Shown one piece after another: positions 33,428-39,720 of a stretch of 64,000 nt of DNA. Numbering within the stretch: position 1 is the first letter of the stretch; each line of letters begins with the position of its first letter. The notes beneath the pieces are model-generated. The model was not told where the DNA came from and did not search any database. It was given only the letters and a program-made list of their open reading frames with translations. The position numbers were made by a program, and so were the translations under genes. The stretch is from IMG/VR virus record IMGVR_UViG_3300044713_000194, positions 43,637 through 107,636 of that record, one strand, 5' to 3'. The stretch is from a virus.

Positions 33428-33762
33428 GGAATGTTGAAGAAGCCGGTGGCCATACTGAGCTTCATCGCGTCGGCGAGGGCGGATTTGATGGTACCTTCGA
33501 CCCGATCGACCTTACCGACACTCGCATCAAGCCTCTTGACACCCGGAAGAACCAGCGTCTTCATCAAGTTCGCGGCTGCATTGAAGTCATCGATACGAGA
33601 GGCCAGGTCCTGCTGGTCTAGCTGCGTAAGCAAGGTGTTTAGCCCGGTAACGAGCCCGGCAAGCACTCCTTTGGCATCGTCGGATGTGGCGGCGTCCCAA
33701 TACGCATCAGATGCGCTCTGAGCCGCCTTAGCAACCAAATTGCGTACGTCACTTTGCGTCAT
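33418..33762 (-). CDS. hypothetical helical protein
   Basis: A 114-residue Ala-rich helical protein (QSASDAYWDAATSDDAKG) without a recognised motif. It overlaps the lipoprotein gene by 14 nt upstream, indicating co-translation, and its 3' end runs into tRNA-Arg(CCU). Confidence 0.6.
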   Translation of the reverse strand: MTQSDVRNLVAKAAQSASDAYWDAATSDDAKGVLAGLVTGLNTLLTQLDQQDLASRIDDFNAAANLMKTLVLPGVKRLDASVGKVDRVEGTIKSALADAMKLSMATGFFNIPAL

Positions 33763-34678
33763 GGTTCGTGTCCTCGGTTACGATCTTGTGATGCTCCGTG
33801 GCCAGTCGTTTCAGGCCATCAATCGTGTCGTTCAAGTCCGACTGCGACTTGTCGGCGGCGGCCTCGATCTGGAACAGTTTTAGGATCTCGGCCCGCTTTT
33901 CGACTGGATCGAGGTTTGGATTGTTGTGGATGAATTCAGATTGCTGCATCAGCAGTACGCGATAGTCTCCCTGGGATTGCACCCGGAGCGTATCCAGATC
34001 AGCTTCAAGTAACGAGCAGAGGTCCTGCACAATCGGGTCCGCTTCTTTCATCAGATTGGGCAGCCGCTTCTTCACCATGTGATGAATGAAGGGCTTCAAC
34101 GCCGAGTCCATGCCCGACATAATCGAGTTCACTTGCTGCGGCGTCATGATGACGCTATGGCTGTTCGTCAGGGTGCTGGTGGAGGTCGTCGTCTGAGTGG
34201 TGGTGTCGGTGAGCGTCGGGTTTACCTTGACTGCATTGCTCGATGTGGTAGTGTTGGTATTCGTAGTCGCGTTGCTGGCCATCTCCGTGCGGGCGGCAGC
34301 AGTTGTGATGCTTAAGGATTTTGTCTTCGCCTCGACTTCTACCGCCCGCTGATCGGTGGCAAGAGCATCGATCAGATCGATGTACTCCTTCAGCGCGGCA
34401 ATAGCCTCAATCCGGGGCTGCACGTCCTTCTCGGAAATGAAAGGAACCAGTTCGCCCGGGTGGTAGCCGCCTTGTGCATAGTGGCCAACCAGGACCGACT
34501 CCTCTTGGAGCGTGTGAATTTCGTTCGCCGATGTGTAGGCCGTTGATGCTCGGACAAGTGGAGGAGCGACATTGGCGGAGAATTCGGCCACCTGCCTGGC
34601 CCAAGGCCCGTATCCAGCACAACCGGTCAGAAAGAGTAGCAGACTTAGCAACGGCGCGAGCTTTGAGTTGACCCCCAT
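33749..34678 (-). CDS. phage-encoded lipoprotein
   Basis: A 309-residue protein from the ATG at 34678 (GAGAGGT upstream); an in-frame extension upstream lacks support. A lipoprotein signal KLAPLLSLLLFLTGC ends in the lipobox LTGC at Cys about 19. A Thr/Ser/Asn-rich low-complexity linker lies around residues 130-170 and the C-terminal half is helical. Exported phage lipoproteins typically act in superinfection exclusion or in lysis; this one is coupled to the next small gene. The specific role is unknown. Confidence 0.7.
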   Translation of the reverse strand: MGVNSKLAPLLSLLLFLTGCAGYGPWARQVAEFSANVAPPLVRASTAYTSANEIHTLQEESVLVGHYAQGGYHPGELVPFISEKDVQPRIEAIAALKEYIDLIDALATDQRAVEVEAKTKSLSITTAAARTEMASNATTNTNTTTSSNAVKVNPTLTDTTTQTTTSTSTLTNSHSVIMTPQQVNSIMSGMDSALKPFIHHMVKKRLPNLMKEADPIVQDLCSLLEADLDTLRVQSQGDYRVLLMQQSEFIHNNPNLDPVEKRAEILKLFQIEAAADKSQSDLNDTIDGLKRLATEHHKIVTEDTNHDAK

Positions 34679-34724
34679 CAAGCACCTCTCGCTATAAGCT
34701 AAATAGTCTGAGGGTCGAAAATCG

Positions 34725-34889
34725 CTAAGCCCTCGGAAGAAACCACCTCGGCTGCCCAAACAACTGGTGAGTGAGCGAATGCCGGGCCAGATCGCACAGC
34801 ATGCACTCCTCGCGATCCAGGCTGACCGGCTCGAACCGATGTCCCGCCAGCAGTGTGCACACCGGACGCAAAAACGTTCTCCACTTCAT
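34725..34889 (-). CDS. 54-residue hypothetical protein
   Basis: Starts at the ATG at 34889 behind GAGGAG; the longer frame would run through tRNA-Glu. Contains CMLCDLARH, a possible partial zinc site. Unknown. Confidence 0.45.
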   Translation of the reverse strand: MKWRTFLRPVCTLLAGHRFEPVSLDREECMLCDLARHSLTHQLFGQPRWFLPRA

Positions 34890-34905
34890 CGTTAACTCCT
34901 CGATT

Positions 34906-34982
34906 TGGTGCTCCAGATGGGATTCGAACCCATATCTCCGCCGTGAAAGGGCGGCCACCTAAACCATTAGTACGACTGGAGC
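34906..34982 (-). tRNA. tRNA-Glu(UUC)
   Basis: Acceptor GCTCCAG/CTGGAGC, stem CCGCC/GGCGG, loop CT-TTC-AC, encoded CCA. Confidence 0.92.
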
Positions 34983-35044
34983 GTCTTTAAAGCTGCAATT
35001 TTCTACGCTTGAGCCTCTTACAAACTGCTGTTTTTCAAAACCAG

Positions 35045-35121
35045 TGGAGGGCGCGGCAGGACTCGAACCCGCCTGATCCACCTACGGTTTCTCGTTTAGA
35101 AAACGAGACCGATACACGCCC
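35045..35121 (-). tRNA. tRNA-Arg(UCU), apparently without a normal D arm
   Basis: Acceptor GGGCGTG/CGCGCCC, T arm GCGGG-TTCGAGT-CCTGC, encoded CCA, anticodon arm CTCGT-TTTCTAA-ACGAG. Only 7 nt separate the acceptor from the anticodon stem, and 18 nt lie between the anticodon stem and the T arm; CGGT and ACCG flanking the anticodon stem can pair instead. Confidence 0.6.
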
Positions 35122-35146
35122 AACTTGACCGTATTCGCGAACAAAC

Positions 35147-35374
35147 CTATACGTACTTGAAGGTGCCCTTTTGTAGCATCTTAAGCGCCGATTCGAGCGC
35201 CTTCTCGCCGTTCGGCCTTTTGAGCCTCTGAATCGGCGTCAGTCCTGCAAACCTGTGCTTGGGTAGCTTGAGCCACCGCTGAGCCCGGAATCGGCTGCCG
35301 TGAACCTGGATCGCCAACTTCATTATCGAAGCGGGCACTTTTACCTGCGCGGGCTTGACCGTTTTCTGCCTCAT
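35147..35374 (-). CDS. MbcA/ParS/Xre antitoxin-like toxin-binding domain protein
   Basis: A 75-residue protein. 'RAQRWLKLPKHRFAGLTPIQ' followed by RLKRPNGEKALESAL and 'LQKG' fits the C-terminal toxin-binding domain of MbcA/ParS/Xre antitoxins ('A..WL..P...L.G.TP...L....G...V...L..L..G'). The DNA-binding N-terminal part is absent and no RES toxin gene is adjacent, so it looks like an orphan antitoxin. The start abuts a class 2 box. Confidence 0.55.
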   Translation of the reverse strand: MRQKTVKPAQVKVPASIMKLAIQVHGSRFRAQRWLKLPKHRFAGLTPIQRLKRPNGEKALESALKMLQKGTFKYV

Positions 35375-35388
35375 GAATGGTAATACTG
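35375..35388 (-). promoter_or_regulatory. class 2 promoter-like box abutting a start codon
   Basis: CAGTATTACCATTC directly before the ATG at 35374, with TAATCCGG about 17 nt upstream. Confidence 0.55.
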
Positions 35389-35502
35389 AGGCTTATGGTC
35401 AGTCCGGATTAAAAGCCTTTTATTTTTCGCCTGGAAGCTAGGCGGCCCAATAAACAGCGGTTGAACTTCAAGTGACTTCTCCCTCCATTGCAGAGGGTAT
35501 TT

Positions 35503-35862
35503 ATGACCGCCGCCGAACTGCTAGTCCAGAGCATTCGCAAAGCAACTCAGCTAGAGATGCAGACGGATGAAGACGTCTTTACCCCATTCATCGTCTTCTT
35601 CAATCCCGTCAGCGATGCATCTGAGGTTGTTTGCCTCGTCTATGAGAACGCCGAAGACCTCCTCGAAGACCTGAAAGAGGCTCTCCAAAAGAAATGGGAA
35701 CCGGTCGCCGTCGAACTATGCGAAGGCGAGGACGTCGAGAAGGATGACTTCCCGTGCCTCGGGTGGATGTATTTCAGCGATGATCCCAGCCTCGAACACC
35801 AGGCCATTATGGATAGTCTCCACGAGCCCGATGTCGCCGAGGACCATGTCTCCGAAGCGTAA
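35503..35862 (+). CDS. hypothetical acidic protein
   Basis: A 119-residue acidic protein. The ATG at 35503 follows GAGGG; the in-frame TTG at 35488 would include that site. Regions ENAEDLLEDLKEALQKKW and 'CLGWMYFSDDPSLEHQ' suggest a compact alpha/beta fold, unassigned. It converges on tRNA-Lys(UUU) with a 1-nt gap. Confidence 0.55.
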   Translation: MTAAELLVQSIRKATQLEMQTDEDVFTPFIVFFNPVSDASEVVCLVYENAEDLLEDLKEALQKKWEPVAVELCEGEDVEKDDFPCLGWMYFSDDPSLEHQAIMDSLHEPDVAEDHVSEA

Positions 35863-35863
35863 C

Positions 35864-35955
35864 TGGTGCGCCCGGCAGGATTCGAACCTGCGGCGGGAGT
35901 TTCCTCCGTCCGATTAAAAGTCGGGTCCCTGCTAACCAGACTCGGGTACGAGCGC
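35864..35955 (-). tRNA. tRNA-Lys(UUU) with long variable arm
   Basis: Acceptor GCGCTCG/CGGGCGC, loop CT-TTT-AA, encoded CCA. The variable region is 17 nt with hairpin GGAG-GAAA-CTCC, a class II feature not expected in tRNA-Lys. Confidence 0.8.
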
Positions 35956-35963
35956 GTTAAAAC

Positions 35964-36038
35964 TGGTGGGCCGTCAGAGGATCGAACTCTGCTCTGAGGA
36001 TTAAGAGTCCCCTGCTTCGCCGACAAAGCTTACAGCCC
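35964..36038 (-). tRNA. tRNA-Lys(CUU)
   Basis: Acceptor GGGCTGT/ACGGCCC, stem GGGGA/TCCTC, loop CT-CTT-AA, encoded CCA. Position 8 is A rather than U. Confidence 0.9.
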
Positions 36039-36095
36039 AAACTTGATGCGTTTTCACTGAAAACCCCGTTTTATATGGTGTCATAAAGTGCATCA

Positions 36096-36121
36096 AAACA
36101 CCCCGAAAACGGGGGTTTTGC
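36096..36121. terminator. terminator-like hairpin between tRNAs
   Basis: CCCCG-AAAA-CGGGG with T runs on both sides. The trailing GGTTTTGCTACAGA resembles the sequence at 29348-29358. Confidence 0.5.
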
Positions 36122-36135
36122 TACAGAGAATGACA

Positions 36136-36212
36136 TGGTGGGCCTGGTGGTGATTCGAACCCACAGCCTTCCGATTATGAGTCGGCTGCTCTACCAATTG
36201 AGCTACAGGCCC
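36136..36212 (-). tRNA. tRNA with CAU anticodon (elongator Met or Ile2), first copy
   Basis: Acceptor GGGCCTG/CAGGCCC, loop CT-CAT-AA, encoded CCA. The T stem 3' strand has one extra base. Met and lysidine-modified Ile2 cannot be separated by eye. Confidence 0.88.
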
Positions 36213-36217
36213 AAATC

Positions 36218-36294
36218 TGGTGGCGGCGGAAGCAATCGAAGCTTCGACCTTGGGGTTATGAGTCCCACGCTCTGACCACCTGAGCTACGCCGCC
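36218..36294 (-). tRNA. tRNA with CAU anticodon (elongator Met or Ile2), second copy
   Basis: Acceptor GGCGGCG/CGCCGCC, T arm GAAGC-TTCGATT-GCTTC, loop CT-CAT-AA, encoded CCA. One of the two CAU elongators is probably tRNA-Ile2. Confidence 0.88.
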
Positions 36295-36716
36295 ACGATG
36301 ATTGCTTCGACGAGCAGGGCTGGCAACCTGCATCTGCGGCTTCTGGATAGGTGGGCCGCTGACTTCCGTTAGGGGGTTGACACCGTGCCCCCATTCCGCT
36401 CCGCCGTTTCCGGAGTTAATCGATCATCGATCTTCGCGCACCCTTCAGATTATCCCCACTCTTGCAGGAACCAAGCCTGTCGGCCTGGCGGGATCGGCAC
36501 CACGGTTACCCGCTGCGCTTATATGCCGAACTTTCCGATCGGGTGTGTTGCTACACCAAAGAACTCTGACCGGCGAATCGTCGTTTGTTCCTCTTATCCG
36601 GAGGACTTCACTAAATCTGTAAATTCGCCGGGTGCGGTATCGCCTTGCGGCGTCCGCGCGGTTCACTCTTTAAAGGAAATGGCTACTTTTAGGCCAACCT
36701 CCCCGGTCGAAATTTA
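36295..36716 (-). ncRNA. 420-nt non-coding stretch with GNRA-capped hairpins
   Basis: No convincing ORF. On the minus strand I see CGCC-GCAA-GGCG, CGG-GTAA-CCG and CCG-GAAA-CGG (three GNRA-type loops), GGTGT/ACACC, GATCGG/CCGATC, and GGCGAAT/ATTCGCC enclosing TCCTC-CGGATAA-GAGGA. This looks like a structured RNA or ribozyme-like element rather than spacer; the class is not recognised. Confidence 0.45.
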
Positions 36717-36792
36717 TGGCGGGGCCGACGAGCTTCGATCTCGCTACCTCGGCAGTGACAGTGCCGCGCTCTGCCAATTGAGCTACGACCCC
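36717..36792 (-). tRNA. tRNA-Asp(GUC)
   Basis: Acceptor GGGGTCG/CGGCCCC, stem CGGCA/TGCCG, loop CT-GTC-AC, G73, encoded CCA. Confidence 0.92.
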
Positions 36793-36809
36793 GCAAAAAC
36801 CTCGAAGAT

Positions 36810-36885
36810 TGGCATGGGCAGAGGGATTCGAACCCCCAAGTTCGGTTTTGGAGACCGACAGTTTACCAATTGAGCTTATGCCCAT
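36810..36885 (-). tRNA. tRNA-Trp(CCA)
   Basis: Acceptor ATGGGCA/TGCCCAT, stem TCGGT/ACCGA, loop CT-CCA-AA, G73, encoded CCA. Confidence 0.93.
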
Positions 36886-37063
36886 GTATGCCCGGCCATC
36901 GTGTAGGCCGGGTTCAACTTCACTTTCAATTGTCAAAGACCTTCACCTGGGCCTGAGCCCCGATCTTGGTGGGGGTGGGTGGGCGGAAGCAATCGAGCAG
37001 CCGATCCCACGTCCCTTTGAACGTTTTAGCTGCTCTTTCCTCCGATCCGCATCCCCACAAAGC
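36886..37063. other. non-coding spacer after the tRNA leader terminator
   Basis: Contains an inverted repeat CCCGGCC/GGCCGGG at about 36890-36911 and a T-arm-like fragment near 36990 resembling part of the second CAU tRNA. No gene seen. Confidence 0.35.
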
Positions 37064-37087
37064 AAAACCCCCGGCCTTAGCCGGGGG
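37064..37087 (-). terminator. intrinsic terminator ending tRNA leader 2
   Basis: CCCCCGGC/GCCGGGGG followed by TTTTG on the minus strand. Its tail GGGGTTTTGCTTTGTG is identical to that of the plus-strand leader terminator. Confidence 0.75.
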
Positions 37088-37237
37088 TCGTGAACCTACG
37101 AGTAAACCACTCGGTTACACGGAACCCCCCAGCACGCGATCCCATCCTTCGCGCACTACGCTCTCCATCCGCTTAACGCGGATGTTGACAGTCGTTTTTA
37201 TGGTCCTGGAGTTCATGTAAAGAGTATCCTTCCCTTG
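37088..37237 (-). other. tRNA leader 2, non-coding
   Basis: 150 nt between the bipartite element and the terminator. Contains GGGGGTT/GACCCCC and CATCCGC/GCGGATG pairing and a D-arm-like segment, but no gene. Confidence 0.4.
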
Positions 37238-37267
37238 CTTGGACGTAATCCCTAGCCAAAAGTTGCG
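37238..37267 (-). promoter_or_regulatory. bipartite tRNA-leader element, copy 2
   Basis: CGCAACTTT, 9 nt, ATTACGTCCAAG on the minus strand, upstream of terminator 37064-37087 and the Trp-Asp-CAU tRNA run. Confidence 0.7.
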
Positions 37268-37297
37268 AAGTTTTGTAGGATTTGATTCGGAGGTAAT

Positions 37298-37513
37298 ATG
37301 TCAATCAACACACTCGTATCCGAAATCGATCATGAAATTGCCGGACTCACTCAAGCCCGGAAGATCCTAACCTCTTTAAACGGGCATTCGACACGACCCG
37401 CCGCCGGAACGCATAAACGCAGGCCTCTCTCGGTCGCGGCCCGGAAGCGGATCGCTGCGGCCCAAAAGAAACGATGGGCGGAGCAGAGGAAAGCCGCGAA
37501 GAAAACTGCGTAG
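37298..37513 (+). CDS. small basic DNA-binding-like protein
   Basis: A 71-residue protein behind GGAGGT. The N-terminal half is a helix (SEIDHEIAGLTQARKIL); the C-terminal half, RRPLSVAARKRIAAAQKKRW followed by AEQRKAAKK, is the Lys/Arg/Ala-rich motif found at the ends of many small bacterial nucleic-acid-binding proteins. Probable DNA or RNA binding. Confidence 0.6.
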   Translation: MSINTLVSEIDHEIAGLTQARKILTSLNGHSTRPAAGTHKRRPLSVAARKRIAAAQKKRWAEQRKAAKKTA

Positions 37514-37514
37514 A

Positions 37515-37754
37515 CTAAGCCCGCGCCAGCTTCTCTTCTACAAACCCCCGCACAACTTCTTTAGCCTTAACCTGATCGATGGGATGGAACGCGCCTACGG
37601 CGTGCACGACAGGGCCGCCGCCGCGTTCCTCGATCACCACGACAAACTCATTGAATGGGCAAGCCTTCGTGAGGCGGTCCGCGAGATCCCACGCGGCATC
37701 CGCCGTTCGTGTCTTCGTGATGCGGTTGAGTAGAAGCATAGAAGAGGCCGTCAT
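37515..37754 (-). CDS. hypothetical protein
   Basis: A 79-residue protein of mixed alpha/beta composition (PFNEFVVVIEERGGGPVVHA). No motif is recognised. It is the last minus gene of the RtcB-side run before the 37298-37513 gene reads the other way. Confidence 0.5.
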   Translation of the reverse strand: MTASSMLLLNRITKTRTADAAWDLADRLTKACPFNEFVVVIEERGGGPVVHAVGAFHPIDQVKAKEVVRGFVEEKLARA

Positions 37755-37802
37755 AACGATGGCTTCTTCATTATGCTTTGAAGTTGCTTAATCGGAAACT
37801 GT

Positions 37803-37879
37803 TGGTCGGGACGGTCAGATTCGAACTGGCGACCTTACGCACCCCAAGCGTACGCTCTACCAGGCTGAGCCACGCCCCG
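37803..37879 (-). tRNA. tRNA-Pro(GGG)
   Basis: Acceptor CGGGGCG/CGTCCCG with C1-G72 as in bacterial Pro tRNAs, stem TACGC/GCGTA, loop TT-GGG-GT, encoded CCA. Confidence 0.93.
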
Positions 37880-37882
37880 ACA

Positions 37883-38152
37883 TCACTTAAACATCCCGAT
37901 TATCTTGACACAATCGGGAGTTAAACTAAGCAGCGCCTGCTGCAAATTTAGCTCTGTACGAAGTTTCTCTTCGGTCCAGTCACTATTCTCGATCTTTAGC
38001 CGCGCCAGGGCATTGAGATAGGGATACGTTCCGAAGCACATTAACAACTGGGTTGTAGGCCAGTCAGATGCCTCAATAACCATTCGCGCGTAATTTTGGA
38101 ATCCAGTCTCAAACTCTTGTCGCAGACGACTTTTCGTTTCACTATCCATCAA
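37883..38152 (-). CDS. hypothetical protein
   Basis: An 89-residue helical protein (KSRLRQEFETGFQNYARMV). Its ribosome site AAGGAG is inside a perfect inverted repeat CAACTCT/AGAGTTG that also takes in the 3' end of the upstream tRNA, so tRNA 3' processing could change access to the start. Unknown function. Confidence 0.55.
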   Translation of the reverse strand: MMDSETKSRLRQEFETGFQNYARMVIEASDWPTTQLLMCFGTYPYLNALARLKIENSDWTEEKLRTELNLQQALLSLTPDCVKIIGMFK

Positions 38153-38165
38153 CTCTCCTTAGAGT

Positions 38166-38243
38166 TGGCCCGAGGAGCGGGAGTCGAACCTGCCCACCGG
38201 ATGACTGCGCAGACCCCGGCGCTACCCACATGCCAGTCCTCGG
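38166..38243 (-). tRNA. tRNA-like gene, anticodon unclear
   Basis: Acceptor CCGAGGA/TCCTCGG, T arm and encoded CCA are good. The anticodon arm is irregular: CCGG/CCGG would enclose a 15-nt loop, or a weak stem gives CT-GCG-CA. Identity not assigned. Confidence 0.55.
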
Positions 38244-38504
38244 TTAAAGCTTCGCTGTTGGCGGAAGCGGGTGATTCCAGTTTTTCTTCATCCACCAGTT
38301 GAGGCTGCCGACAATTACGAATACACCGGCTGCCGCACCGACACAACACATCGCGCGAAAAGCGTCATCGGGGTCGGTAAAGGCCGAATAAACCATGCCA
38401 CCGAGCGCAAATAACAGACCCGCAACGCAAAGCGTGATCGCAATTGCCTTTGCGACTTTCCCGACTGCACCCAGAAACCGCGCCGTCCTATATTGCCATG
38501 TCAT
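38244..38504 (-). CDS. small membrane protein, end of RtcB-HD operon
   Basis: An 86-residue protein with two hydrophobic helices (KAIAITLCVAGLLFALGG and MCCVGAAAGVFVIVGSL). ATG at 38504 overlaps the HD gene stop by 1 nt behind GGAG. The tRNA-like gene at 38166 begins right after its stop. Function unknown. Confidence 0.6.
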   Translation of the reverse strand: MTWQYRTARFLGAVGKVAKAIAITLCVAGLLFALGGMVYSAFTDPDDAFRAMCCVGAAAGVFVIVGSLNWWMKKNWNHPLPPTAKL

Positions 38505-39241
38505 CACCAAGCTCCCTCAATTTCTTCCGGCCCCGACAGGATGTGCTCGGGCCGGACGGTTGTCAGATTGGGAAATCTTTTTGCAACTTCCTCAACAAAC
38601 CAGCGGATCATCTGACGCCCCTTGCTCGGTGTACATGCGTCAATTATCGCAAACAGCAGAAACAGGTCAAGATCCTCAACGCTCATCAAGGCATGAAGGA
38701 GCTTCTTCTCATCCATACAGGGCTCCTCCGCTCGCGGAGAACCCTCCAGCGCCTTACAGCGCTGACAGACGCGCCGTAAGAAGCCCGGCGACGATGTGTT
38801 TCGTTCCCATCCTACGAAGTAGGACGCAGCCTTGGGTTCCCACGCGTGACGCGTTTCCTTCATCTTTTTGAACACTGCATAACCGATGTCGTGCCACTGC
38901 GTAATGTTCAGCATACTGCCGTCATCGGTGAACCGCGCCAGATATTCGCGTGCAATCGACGCATGACTCTTGGGATCGAGGATGGCGCTGTCGCGCTTGG
39001 CCTCCATCTTGAACGAGTCGTGCACGTGAATCAGAACTTTCAGCTTCCAGTACCGCTCGCTGTCGGCCTCAACGAGCCCTTGGGATACCAACCTCGCGAG
39101 GTTGGCTTCGAGATCGGCAATGTGCGCCTTCACCGTTCCTTCGGCGTGCCCCCGGCGTGGTTTGCCATACTCGATGTTGGCCTGGTAGCGCGGGTCCGCG
39201 ATGATCTGTTCGTAGACCGCTTTGAAGTTCGTCACACCCAT
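38504..39241 (-). CDS. HD-superfamily phosphohydrolase
   Basis: A 245-residue protein from the ATG at 39241 (GGAG 8 nt upstream). 'LKVLIHVHDSFK' near residue 72, 'SHASIAREYLARF', 'ITQWHDIGYAVFK' near 115 and 'LLFAIIDACTPSKG' near 205 give the His/His-Asp/Asp ligands of an HD metal-dependent phosphohydrolase. A CQRC-type Cys pair precedes the last helices. It overlaps neighbours on both sides in the operon that contains RtcB. The substrate (nucleotide or RNA end) is unknown. Confidence 0.72.
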   Translation of the reverse strand: MGVTNFKAVYEQIIADPRYQANIEYGKPRRGHAEGTVKAHIADLEANLARLVSQGLVEADSERYWKLKVLIHVHDSFKMEAKRDSAILDPKSHASIAREYLARFTDDGSMLNITQWHDIGYAVFKKMKETRHAWEPKAASYFVGWERNTSSPGFLRRVCQRCKALEGSPRAEEPCMDEKKLLHALMSVEDLDLFLLFAIIDACTPSKGRQMIRWFVEEVAKRFPNLTTVRPEHILSGPEEIEGAW

Positions 39242-39528
39242 ACCTCGATCGGTCTCCGACCATCGGCTTCGCACGAGACGAGTTTCACCCGCGTGCGGGG
39301 AATCGAGTCATCCTTGAGGATCACTGCTTGCCAGATTTGGCCTACCACTGCGTTGTCGTACTGCACCGGGACCTCCCCATTCATTGAAGAGAGGAACATA
39401 GACACATCGTCGGGATGGAGCCTGACTTCGACAACACGGAGCCGTGGGTCTTTCTCAACCTCTGAAAAACCGTTAGCCAACTTGTCGAGCGAGAAGAAGT
39501 TCAGTTGTTCTGTCATAGCTTTAACCAT
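39232..39528 (-). CDS. hypothetical protein in RtcB-HD operon
   Basis: A 98-residue protein with a helical N-terminus (QLNFFSLDKLANGFSEVEK) and beta-rich remainder. It overlaps the zinc-ribbon gene upstream by 16 nt and the HD gene downstream by 10 nt. No family is recognised. Confidence 0.55.
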   Translation of the reverse strand: MVKAMTEQLNFFSLDKLANGFSEVEKDPRLRVVEVRLHPDDVSMFLSSMNGEVPVQYDNAVVGQIWQAVILKDDSIPRTRVKLVSCEADGRRPIEVWV

Positions 39529-39692
39529 CGTCCACTACAAGAAATCACAAGAGTCGGGCACGTTTGCTTCGCAGGCTGGTAATGCTTGCGAAGCGGCTTC
39601 CCGCAGGTCTCACAAATCACTTCCCCGCTTGCTCGGAACGCCTCTTTCCACTCCTCCGGAGGGATGTCGTCTTTCTCCCAAGACCAGGCCAT
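39513..39692 (-). CDS. 59-residue zinc-ribbon protein in RtcB-HD operon
   Basis: Starts at the ATG at 39692, 28 nt after the RtcB stop. CETCGKPLRKHY and two later Cys (QTCP, ISC) make a four-Cys ribbon. The N-terminus is acidic with Trp (AWSWEKDDIPPEEW). Unknown function; could be an RNA- or protein-binding accessory. Confidence 0.55.
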   Translation of the reverse strand: MAWSWEKDDIPPEEWKEAFRASGEVICETCGKPLRKHYQPAKQTCPTLVISCSGRWLKL

Positions 39693-39720
39693 CAGTCAGT
39701 TTCCTTATGCGGTACTCCCC

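Noticed and set aside
34725-34958. 77-residue frame through tRNA-Glu
   Set aside because: The upstream part is the tRNA; only the 54-residue frame from 34889 has a ribosome site.
36295-36716. Group I intron or RNase P RNA
   Set aside because: I could not find the P7/S-type core of group I introns or the universal RNase P segments; left as an unclassified structured RNA.
36302-36873. Long plus- and minus-strand open frames between tRNAs
   Set aside because: Protein composition is not coding-like, there are no ribosome sites, the frames run through tRNA genes and strong RNA hairpins.
38166-38243. Assignment as tRNA-Ala or tRNA-Arg
   Set aside because: No stable 5-bp anticodon stem with a 7-nt loop can be drawn, so the identity was left open.
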